NCBI GenBank assembly: GCA_002344795.1
Contig: DDUM01000003.1
Span: forward strand, 1-32,871
Direction of reading: 5' to 3'
Length of the DNA stretch: 32,871 bases
From: Flammeovirgaceae bacterium UBA2338
Lineage (GTDB): Bacteria; Bacteroidota; Bacteroidia; Cytophagales; Cyclobacteriaceae
The notes beneath the pieces are model-generated. The model saw nothing but the letters and a program-made list of their open reading frames with translations, was not told the origin of the DNA and did not search any database. Shown in pieces: positions 1 to 6,375 of the stretch (position 1 is its first letter; each line of letters starts with the position of its first letter). Made by a program: the position numbers and the translations under genes.

Positions 1-395
1 GCCTTATCCCAGGTTTCCCTATAATCCAATCGGGCAAGGTTCGCTCCGGAGTTGGGGGTATAAACGGTAACGATAAAATATTGATTGAACTCGGCAGTAA
101 TCACTCTTCCCTCCTGATCGTGTTCTTCGATTCCCAAATCATAAGTTACCTGTACCGGTTCCTCTTTCGTAAGGATGGCCGTGCCGGAATATCCTTTTCT
201 GGCTTTGGATGAATTGGTATAGATTTTATATTCGTCCATCACTTCCAAAGCGGTTCTTGCTTCCTCGTCCGATGCTTTTGTTTCCTGCAGACATAAAATG
301 TCCGGAGCCAACTTGCGCATGTCCTTCACAAAGTCTTTCTTGATGGTCGCTCTTATACCATTCACATTCCAGGAAGCAAATTTTTTTAAAGCCAT
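1..395 (-). CDS. xth: Exodeoxyribonuclease III (partial, N-terminal part)
   Basis: This is the N-terminal 131 residues of an exonuclease III-type AP endonuclease; the C-terminus lies beyond the left window edge. The enzyme cleaves DNA 5' to abasic sites in base excision repair and has 3'-5' exonuclease activity. The start ATG gives MALKKFASWNVNGIRAT, matching the family opening SWNVNGIRA with its metal-site Asn. It is followed by PDILCLQETKA, which carries the conserved catalytic-site Glu of the LQET motif, and by a GYSGTAIL segment typical of the family. The reading frame is open to position 1 and ends mid-codon. The gene reads leftward, away from the long intergenic stretch at 396-796, so its promoter should lie there. 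Family assignment is secure; whether other family members exist in the genome cannot be seen. Confidence 0.93.
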   Translation of the reverse strand, partial: MALKKFASWNVNGIRATIKKDFVKDMRKLAPDILCLQETKASDEEARTALEVMDEYKIYTNSSKARKGYSGTAILTKEEPVQVTYDLGIEEHDQEGRVITAEFNQYFIVTVYTPNSGANLARLDYRETWDK

Positions 396-485
396 TGTTC
401 TTATTTTAATTAACGAATGATTCAACTTGAGAACTCTAAAATTAACCCAAAAAAGTCTAAAGACTTTTGCACTATGCGCTGATGA

Positions 486-541
486 TTGAAAATGAAATAC
501 GTTCAACTATTTCGTTGAAGTAAGTTTAGTTTCATTTTCAA
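486..541. repeat. Nested hairpin, 12-bp perfect arms
   Basis: TTGAAAATGAAA (486-497) is perfectly complementary to TTTCATTTTCAA (530-541). Inside the loop a second stem forms, TTCAAC (502-507) with GTTGAA (514-519). The low G+C content and absence of a T-tract directly after the outer arm argue against a standard intrinsic terminator. It could be a regulatory hairpin or a small dispersed repeat. Confidence 0.6.
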
Positions 542-573
542 GAAGCTGCCGCAAAAGTGACACGTTTTGTTGA

Positions 574-589
574 TCCGCCAGTTGGCGGA
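574..589. repeat. Short palindrome TCCGCCA-GT-TGGCGGA
   Basis: This is a perfect 7-bp inverted repeat with a 2-nt centre in gene-free DNA. Such CCGCCA/TGGCGG palindromes occur as dispersed intergenic repeats in Bacteroidota. Whether this one recurs elsewhere in the genome cannot be seen from this window. Confidence 0.5.
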
Positions 590-715
590 GAAACATCCCT
601 GAATTGTAAATTCAAACTATAGAGATTCTTCGCTTTCGCTCAGAAAAACGACAATTTTTAACTTTTTGAGGTAGCCTCTTCCTTACGAAATCGACAGGAA
701 TATCATCCAGAGGGC

Positions 716-742
716 AAAATTATCATTCCTAATGATAATTTT
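716..742. promoter_or_regulatory. AT-rich 12-3-12 palindrome, possible operator
   Basis: AAAATTATCATT (716-727) and AATGATAATTTT (731-742) are perfect inverted arms around CCT, ending 54 bp before the GSCFA start codon. The ATTATCATT half-site resembles the AT-rich half-sites of Fur/MntR-type regulators, but the 3-nt spacing does not match the classical Fur box. It could be a repressor operator for the downstream gene, or a hairpin in its leader. The palindrome is seen directly; the function is inference. Confidence 0.4.
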
Positions 743-796
743 GGGATTAATGCTTCTGACTGTCTGAAAAAGGATTGATAAGAATAACTTTACCTT

Positions 797-1777
797 ATGG
801 ATAATTTCAGAACTGTCCTTTCAAGTTCACCCTCGCCTTTCAGCATAGGATTGCGCGATCCCTGCTTTACAATAGGATCATGCTTTGCTGATAACCTGGG
901 ACTCTTGCTTCAAAAACACAAATTCGAAGTATTGGTTAACCCTTTTGGAACCTCCTATAACCCAATTTCCATTCACAAGGTGATGAATTATGCTATTCGC
1001 AATGAATTGCCTTCTGTTGAAACTTATGGGGAGCTCAACGAAACCCATTTCAATTTTGATTTTCATTCGTCCTTTTCAGCCCTGGACCCCAAGCTTCTTC
1101 ATCGCAACATCGCCAACTCCATCGCTAAAAGTCATGATTTTATTAAAACCGCCACTACCCTACTCATTACCTATGGTACTTCGTGGGTATATGAGCGCAA
1201 AGACAATGGCGAGTTGGTTTCCAATTGTCACAAGGTTCCGGCTGCCCACTTCAACAAGCAGCTGCTCACGCAGAAGAAAATACTCGAATCTTTTGAAAAT
1301 TTTTATCAGCAATTAAATGCGATAAACCCAAACATCAGAATCATTCTTACCCTTAGCCCTGTCCGGCACCTTAAGGATTCTCTCGAACTCAATGCCGTTA
1401 GCAAATCCATATTGAGGCTTTCATGCCATACCTTGAGCGAAATGTATCCACAAGTAGAATATTTTCCTGCCTACGAAATTGTGCTGGACGACCTTCGGGA
1501 TTATCGGTTCTACGATCGCGATCTTCTGCATCCTTCAGGAGAAGCCATTGATTACATCTGGCGATTTTTTGGAGAAAGGTATTTTACCAGGGACACAGCT
1601 GCTTTTGTGAAACAATGGGATGAAATATCAAAGGCATTGGCCCATCGCCCTTACCACCCCACTTCGGCCATGCATCAAAAGTTTCTTTCCAACTTATTGT
1701 CAAAGTTGGAAGAACTTAAACGCACCCTCAATGTTGATAAAGAGATAAGCCAGGTAAAAAGTCAGCTTAAACGCTGA
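797..1777 (+). CDS. GSCFA domain-containing protein
   Basis: This 326-residue protein carries the family-defining motif GSCFA at residues 27-31, within TIGSCFADNLG close to the N-terminus. The GSCFA family (Pfam PF08885) is distantly related to SGNH-type esterases. The GSCF motif would stand at the position of the SGNH block I nucleophile, and a late DLLHPSGEAIDYIW segment (about residues 238-251) resembles a block V Asp-x-x-His pair. There is no signal peptide or membrane segment, so it is probably cytoplasmic. The reaction is not established for this family, and hydrolase or acyltransferase chemistry is only inferred. Length is normal for the family. The ATG at 797 is preceded by TAACTTTA but no clear ribosome binding site. 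The YyaL-like gene starts 16 bp after its stop, suggesting co-transcription. Confidence 0.88.
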   Translation: MDNFRTVLSSSPSPFSIGLRDPCFTIGSCFADNLGLLLQKHKFEVLVNPFGTSYNPISIHKVMNYAIRNELPSVETYGELNETHFNFDFHSSFSALDPKLLHRNIANSIAKSHDFIKTATTLLITYGTSWVYERKDNGELVSNCHKVPAAHFNKQLLTQKKILESFENFYQQLNAINPNIRIILTLSPVRHLKDSLELNAVSKSILRLSCHTLSEMYPQVEYFPAYEIVLDDLRDYRFYDRDLLHPSGEAIDYIWRFFGERYFTRDTAAFVKQWDEISKALAHRPYHPTSAMHQKFLSNLLSKLEELKRTLNVDKEISQVKSQLKR

Positions 1778-1792
1778 TCTTGTCAAACGCTT

Positions 1793-3916
1793 ATGAAGAT
1801 ATTCGCAGCAATTCTAATTCTCATAGTTTTAAACGCAGGATGCAGTATGCAAAAAGACGACAAAAAAACCAATCGATTGATCCATGCCACAAGTCCGTAT
1901 TTGCTACAGCATGCCTACAATCCTGTAGACTGGTACGAGTGGGGTGAAGAAGCGCTTGCAAAAGCAAAAAAAGAGGACAAACCCATTTTGGTGAGCATTG
2001 GCTATTCCTCCTGCCACTGGTGTCATGTCATGGAGCATGAATCTTTTGAAAACGAGGATGTTGCAGCCATTATGAATGAAAATTTTGTGAGTATAAAAGT
2101 TGACAGGGAAGAACGACCGGATATTGACCAAATCTATATGGATGCCGTACAGGCCATGGGCATCAACGGTGGGTGGCCGTTAAATGTGTTTATCACTCCC
2201 GACCAGAAACCTTTTTATGGAGGCACTTATTATCCACCTGCCAACTGGTCGCAATTGTTATTACAAATTTCAAAGGTTTACAAAGAGAAACGCGATGACA
2301 TCAATAAGTCTGCGGATGAACTTGCCAGAAAATTAGCGGCCAGTGATATTGATCGCTTCAGGCAATCCGATAAAAACACCACGTTTACCATGGAAGGAAT
2401 GGATACCATGTATGGTGCGCTGGCATCAAAATTTGATAGCACCTGGGGAGGAGTAGACAAGGCACCGAAGTTCGTTATGCCCACACAATGGCTTTTCCTG
2501 CTTCGTCATTACAGCAAAACAAAGGACCAACAAGCTTTAAAAATGGTGGAGCTTACCTTGAAGAAGATGGCCATGGGCGGATTGTACGATCAGGTAGGCG
2601 GTGGCTTTGCCAGGTATTCCGTGGATGGAAGGTGGTTTGCGCCACACTTCGAAAAAATGCTTTATGACAATGCACAGTTACTTAGTCTGTATTCAGAAGC
2701 GTACAGCATTACCCACGATGATTTTTATAAGCGAATCGTTTATGAAACGGTAGATTGGCTCAAAAGAGAAATGACAGGCAGTGATGGAGGATTTTATTCA
2801 GCGCTGGATGCCGATAGTGAAGGCGTAGAAGGCAAGTATTATGTATGGACCAAATCAGAATTGGAGACGGTCACACAAAACCAACCTCCATGGCTCTCTG
2901 ATTATTACTCTCTTGCAGACAGTGGCAACTGGGAACATGGCAACAACATCTTGTTCATTGATAAGTGGGAGGATGATTTTATAAAAGAACATCAACTGAC
3001 CAAAGAACAACTTCACACCGCACTCGGCACCGCAAAGGAAAAACTTTTGAAAGTACGGGAAGAGCGAATAAGACCAGGTTTGGATGACAAGGTATTAACC
3101 GGATGGAATGCGATGGCCATCAAGGGGCTACTTGATGCATATACTGCTTTTGGAGATGAAGCATTTTTAACGTTAGCGATTGATAATATTCATTTTCTTG
3201 AAAAGAATCTGATAGACGAAAAAGTTTACCGTTCCTTTAGAGGTCAGCGGTCACCAGTAGAAGGATTTCTGGAAGACTATGCATTTCTTATTCAAGCTTA
3301 CATTGCCCTCTACCAAAGTACATTTAATGAATCCTGGCTGACAAAGGCCAATGCATGGACAGACTATACGCAATCACACTTTTACGATGTCCAGGAGGGT
3401 TATTTTCATTTTTCAGGAAAAGACGCTGAAAAATTGATCGCCCGCAAAAAAGAGATATTCGACAATGTCATTCCTTCTTCCAACGGCATAATGGCCCGAA
3501 ATCTCTACCACCTTGGAATCATACTTGATAAGATGGAATATCAATCACAAGCCCAAAAAATGCTTTCGCAGATCAACTCACTCGTTGTTGGCGAACCCGC
3601 TTATATGTCGCATTGGGGAATACTTTATTCAGAAATGGTGTCGCTTATGGCTGAAATTGTAATTGTGAGTCCTGAATTGGATCAGGTGGCCAAAGAGTTA
3701 AGGAAAAATTACCTGCCTTTCAGCTTGTTCATGGGAACGGCCTCCCAAAGTGAACTACCACTTTTGGTCGAAAAGACCAATCCGGAAGGCCATTCTGCCA
3801 CCATTTATGTTTGCTATAACAAGACCTGTAAATTACCTGTTCATACTGTAAAAGAGGCCCTAAACCAGTTACAAAGTAATTCTGGGGGCACAAACCAGCC
3901 ATTGAATCTTCAATAG
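1793..3916 (+). CDS. YyaL/DUF255-type thioredoxin-fold lipoprotein
   Basis: This 707-residue protein begins with a lipoprotein signal ending in LNAGC, putting the lipidated cysteine at residue 17, so it is predicted to be anchored outside the cytoplasm. The mature part opens with the DUF255 hallmark (NRLIHATSPYLLQHAYNPVDW), followed by a thioredoxin-like motif CHWC (Cys74 and Cys77) within SSCHWCHVMEHESF. A long (alpha/alpha)6-barrel-like region of the kind found in glycosidase-related folds follows, including GWNAMAIKGL and VEGFLEDYAF. Relatives are B. subtilis YyaL and human SPATA20. Their biochemical role is unproven, and a redox or carbohydrate-related role is speculative. The lipobox is an unusual touch, since many family members lack a signal. 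It lies 16 bp after the GSCFA gene and is probably in the same transcript. Confidence 0.9.
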   Translation: MKIFAAILILIVLNAGCSMQKDDKKTNRLIHATSPYLLQHAYNPVDWYEWGEEALAKAKKEDKPILVSIGYSSCHWCHVMEHESFENEDVAAIMNENFVSIKVDREERPDIDQIYMDAVQAMGINGGWPLNVFITPDQKPFYGGTYYPPANWSQLLLQISKVYKEKRDDINKSADELARKLAASDIDRFRQSDKNTTFTMEGMDTMYGALASKFDSTWGGVDKAPKFVMPTQWLFLLRHYSKTKDQQALKMVELTLKKMAMGGLYDQVGGGFARYSVDGRWFAPHFEKMLYDNAQLLSLYSEAYSITHDDFYKRIVYETVDWLKREMTGSDGGFYSALDADSEGVEGKYYVWTKSELETVTQNQPPWLSDYYSLADSGNWEHGNNILFIDKWEDDFIKEHQLTKEQLHTALGTAKEKLLKVREERIRPGLDDKVLTGWNAMAIKGLLDAYTAFGDEAFLTLAIDNIHFLEKNLIDEKVYRSFRGQRSPVEGFLEDYAFLIQAYIALYQSTFNESWLTKANAWTDYTQSHFYDVQEGYFHFSGKDAEKLIARKKEIFDNVIPSSNGIMARNLYHLGIILDKMEYQSQAQKMLSQINSLVVGEPAYMSHWGILYSEMVSLMAEIVIVSPELDQVAKELRKNYLPFSLFMGTASQSELPLLVEKTNPEGHSATIYVCYNKTCKLPVHTVKEALNQLQSNSGGTNQPLNLQ

Positions 3917-3932
3917 AAGAAAGGATTACCTC

Positions 3933-3963
3933 TTGATAGGAAGATTAAGTATATTTATATTTA
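3933..3963 (+). promoter_or_regulatory. Candidate Bacteroidota-type promoter
   Basis: TTG at 3933-3935 is followed after 20 bp by TATATTTA at 3956-3963. This matches the TTG-N(17-23)-TAnnTTTG arrangement of Bacteroidota primary sigma factors except for the last base. Transcription would start about 15-20 bp before the ATG at 3987. It falls in the 70-bp gap after the YyaL-like gene. Confidence 0.4.
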
Positions 3964-3986
3964 AACGATAAACAACCCAATTATCC

Positions 3987-4727
3987 ATGGATAAAGTAAC
4001 TTTTTTAGCAGAATGGGATCGCTTCATGGTTTTAGGGAGTGGGATTTTCCTCGGTATTGGTATTCTCATTTTCCTTTTTTATGAAATAAAGATTGCCCAG
4101 ATAAAAGATCCCAAAGAGAAGTATGATTATGCAAGCACGCATGAAATACGATACTTTTGGTATGCGCTCTTAGCCGTTGTAATTGCCGCATGCATTTTTC
4201 TAAATTCAGTTGCTACATCCGCGGTAGCATCCAGGTACACCTGGTTAATTTATGTGCGCCTGGTCTCAACGGGAATCCTTGGAATTATAGCCTACCTTTT
4301 TACCAACAGTACAATTAACGTTTATTATCCCCGCTATTTGATGAAACGGTTGAACCGTATACGAAACAAGCCTCGGATTTCTCCAGATGGTAATATTATG
4401 CGGAAATTAAGTGAAGAAGAAGAGGATCCTCATCTGGAAGCGCATATGATTGCGGAAGAAGCAAGTGATGTTCATTCTGTGGATTATGATGTATGGATTG
4501 ACGAGAAAACAGGCCACAAGAAAATTGAAAAGTACTATGATTACCAACAGACAGAAGAATGCCCCCGATGCGGATACTACACCTTGAAAATTGAAGTAGA
4601 AGAAGTTATAACACCGCCCACCAACGATAACACAGGTGTTCTTCACAAGCACTACAAATGTTCATTCTGTGGCCGCAGGGAAATGAGAAAAATTGTAATT
4701 GCTGCACTGGCTACAAATGTAGATTAG
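3987..4727 (+). CDS. Membrane protein with C-terminal zinc ribbon, function unknown
   Basis: I do not recognise a named family for this 246-residue protein. It has three predicted transmembrane helices, at about residues 14-33, 56-76 and 85-106. An acidic, hydrophilic stretch rich in Glu and Asp follows (about 135-165). A zinc ribbon at the C-terminus is built from CPRC (Cys192, Cys195) and CSFC (Cys225, Cys228), spaced about 30 residues apart. The soluble part should face the cytoplasm. Zinc ribbons fused to short membrane domains often act as protein-interaction modules, but no role can be assigned here. A 70-bp gap with its own promoter candidate precedes it and a strong terminator follows, so it may be a single-gene unit or the end of the upstream operon. 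Confidence 0.8.
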   Translation: MDKVTFLAEWDRFMVLGSGIFLGIGILIFLFYEIKIAQIKDPKEKYDYASTHEIRYFWYALLAVVIAACIFLNSVATSAVASRYTWLIYVRLVSTGILGIIAYLFTNSTINVYYPRYLMKRLNRIRNKPRISPDGNIMRKLSEEEEDPHLEAHMIAEEASDVHSVDYDVWIDEKTGHKKIEKYYDYQQTEECPRCGYYTLKIEVEEVITPPTNDNTGVLHKHYKCSFCGRREMRKIVIAALATNVD

Positions 4728-4743
4728 CCACCTGGAATCCTGT

Positions 4744-4905
4744 TTACTTCGTGGCTGATGCCAGGAGCAAATCATCATTAATGTTTCTTAAAAAAAGAGG
4801 GAGTAACTCCCTCTTTTTTTTGAATGCTTCATTAAACGTACTCTTGGAGTTAAATCCGCATTCTCTGGCGATGGCTTCAATGGTGTACCGGTTATAATCA
4901 GGATC
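4744..4905 (-). pseudogene. AraC-type HTH remnant
   Basis: Read on the minus strand, this frame gives RYTIEAIARECGFNSKSTFN followed by EAFKKKREL. That is an excellent match to the second helix-turn-helix of AraC/XylS-family activators (consensus IA..CGF.S.S.F...FKK..G.TP). An in-frame TAA lies directly before it (4906-4908), with no start codon available. After FKKK the usual G-x-TP-x-x-[FY]R ending is replaced by an unrelated tail running through the terminator hairpin. Both the N-terminal part and the native C-terminus are therefore missing, leaving about 35 recognisable residues. It reads as a decayed regulator gene of which only the DNA-recognition helix region persists. It is too short to be functional alone. 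Confidence 0.75.
4789..4821 (+). terminator. Intrinsic terminator, bidirectional
   Basis: AAAAAAGAGGGAG (4791-4803) pairs with CTCCCTCTTTTTT (4807-4819) around the loop TAA, followed by further T residues. It is a strong stem with T-tracts on both strands, 60-90 bp after the stop of the zinc-ribbon membrane protein gene. It overlaps the tail of the AraC-type remnant on the other strand. Confidence 0.85.
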
Positions 4906-4916
4906 TTAATAATAAT

Positions 4917-4935
4917 TTGCCTTACTCAAAGGCAA
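4917..4935. repeat. 7-bp hairpin TTGCCTT-N5-AAGGCAA
   Basis: This is a perfect 7-bp inverted repeat with a 5-nt loop in the gap between the AraC-type remnant and the class V aminotransferase gene. No T-tract follows in either direction, so it is not a convincing terminator. Confidence 0.4.
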
Positions 4936-5007
4936 GAACCGGAAAAAGGGATATACCCTATCCGACAATGGCTGTCAGTTCATGTTAAAAAAGTTGATAG
5001 TGCAATA

Positions 5008-6237
5008 TTAGACTAGTTGTGAAAATGATTTGATAAACCGATCAATATCCAATTTTGAAACAAACATGTGACAGGAGATTCTGATTCCATTGTACTTAGG
5101 AAGTACTTTCACAATAATATCTTCTTTAGCCAACTCCCCTGCGATCACTCTGTTCTCTCCTTCCTTGAGGGTAAAACTTACAATCCCCGTAGAAAGTGAA
5201 TCCACTTGAGGGCTGATAATTACAATACCTTTTAATTCTTTCAATCGAGAGAGGCAATAGGATCGTATTTCCAGGCAACGGCTCTCAATTTTTTCTTTCC
5301 CAATTAAGTTAAGCCAATCGATTGCCACGCCCAACCCTGAAATTACAGCCACATTCCTTGTACCCGATGAAGCAGAGTAGCTACCAAATCCGGAAGAAGT
5401 AAAAACCGGGTTGATCTTTTGCTGGAGCTCCTTACTCCAATAAACAAAACCCGTTTCTTTTGGGCCCAGCATCCATTTGTGGCCACTTGCGGCATAAGCA
5501 TCCACACCCATTGATTTCACATCCACGCTGATCAGGCCGGCTGCCTGAGCTCCATCAGCAATCAATAAAATACCTTTTGGTTTTGTGATTTTCGAAATTT
5601 CATCAAACGGCATCCTTAACCCCGTCAATGTATTTACGTGGCTCAGCATCACCACCTTTGTCTTTGGCGTGATGTTATTCACCACCGCTTCAATCACTGC
5701 TTCTTTTGAGGTGGCCGGGACTGGTATCTGCAATTTCTTAATAACGGCACCTTGAGTTGCGGCCATGTATTCCAGTCCAACCTCCCCTCCTCCATGCTCA
5801 TGCGTGGTCGTCAGTATTTCATCGCCTTTGTTCAGTTTCAGCGATTGGCTGATTAAGCTCAACCCTTCCGTTGTGTTCCTGGTGAGAATTACATCTTCTG
5901 GATCTGTATTGATCAACTCCCCCACTTTCGTTCTCACCTTCTCCATCTTCGTTCCTAAGTCCCCCCAGTTTTCAATGGCCGGATTCTTTTCCAATTGCTG
6001 CATCATGGCATGCACCGCATCCGTTACCACCATAGGGCTAGGGCCAAGACTACCCGTATTTAAGTATAACCTCTCTTTTGGAATATGTAACTGGTTGCGA
6101 ATGAGCGCAAAAAGTTCCTCATCGGAAGTTGCATCTCTTAGCTCATCAAAGTGAGCACTTTTTGAAAGATTGGTTAATGACAGTGTACTGAAGCCACTGA
6201 GTAGTCCTTTCTTAATAAACTGTCTTCTTGAAGTCAT
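5008..6237 (-). CDS. Class V aminotransferase family protein with Tat signal
   Basis: This is a fold-type I PLP enzyme of the class V / isopenicillin-N epimerase-like group (409 residues from the ATG at 6237). The N-terminus MTSRRQFIKKGLL is a twin-arginine signal (SRRxFIK) followed by a weakly hydrophobic stretch, which implies export of the folded holoenzyme. An alternative in-frame start at 6252 only adds five residues before the Tat motif, so 6237 is preferred. Family marks are NTGSLGPSP near the N-terminus, TRNTTEGLS, the PLP-ring Asp in ADGAQAAG, and the Schiff-base lysine K254 in SGHKWMLGPKETGF. Substrates cannot be predicted; cysteine desulfurase, epimerase or lyase activities all occur in the family. 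It is a single gene converging on the AraC-type remnant and divergent from priA. Confidence 0.88.
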   Translation of the reverse strand: MTSRRQFIKKGLLSGFSTLSLTNLSKSAHFDELRDATSDEELFALIRNQLHIPKERLYLNTGSLGPSPMVVTDAVHAMMQQLEKNPAIENWGDLGTKMEKVRTKVGELINTDPEDVILTRNTTEGLSLISQSLKLNKGDEILTTTHEHGGGEVGLEYMAATQGAVIKKLQIPVPATSKEAVIEAVVNNITPKTKVVMLSHVNTLTGLRMPFDEISKITKPKGILLIADGAQAAGLISVDVKSMGVDAYAASGHKWMLGPKETGFVYWSKELQQKINPVFTSSGFGSYSASSGTRNVAVISGLGVAIDWLNLIGKEKIESRCLEIRSYCLSRLKELKGIVIISPQVDSLSTGIVSFTLKEGENRVIAGELAKEDIIVKVLPKYNGIRISCHMFVSKLDIDRFIKSFSQLV

Positions 6238-6271
6238 CCAACAATTTACCAAGGGACAATCAAAAACAAAA

Positions 6272-6279
6272 CAAATTTA
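6272..6279 (-). promoter_or_regulatory. -7 element TAAATTTG for the aminotransferase gene
   Basis: On the minus strand TAAATTTG matches TAnnTTTG exactly, 34 bp before the preferred start at 6237. No good -33 TTG lies at 17-23 bp, so it is a half-supported promoter. Confidence 0.4.
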
Positions 6280-6375
6280 AGCAGACACCAATTATATAAC
6301 TATTGGAAATTTAGGGATACTACCTCTCCCTTCAAGGAAATTACCTTTTGACCTATTACCTTGCTGCTAAGCGCT

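Larger units (their letters stand above)
396..796. other. Gene-free divergent intergenic region with inverted repeats
   Basis: This 401-bp stretch separates the divergently read xth and GSCFA genes, and I see no convincing coding sequence in it. It holds three perfect inverted repeats, listed separately. It also contains a short A/T-rich tract with the phrase GAGATTCTTCGC, a type of short repeat I associate with Bacteroidota intergenic DNA. Promoters for both flanking genes should be here, but only a weak -7-like TAACTTTA at 785-792 is visible. That site is so close to the GSCFA start that it would imply an almost leaderless transcript. Confidence 0.6.

Noticed and set aside
716..742. Classical Fur box
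   Set aside because: Half-sites are similar but the 3-nt spacing and 12-bp arms do not match the 7-1-7 or 19-bp Fur models, so only a generic operator is proposed.
4658..4897. 79-codon plus-strand frame through the terminator
   Set aside because: It overlaps the end of a better gene and is the reverse shadow of the AraC-type remnant.
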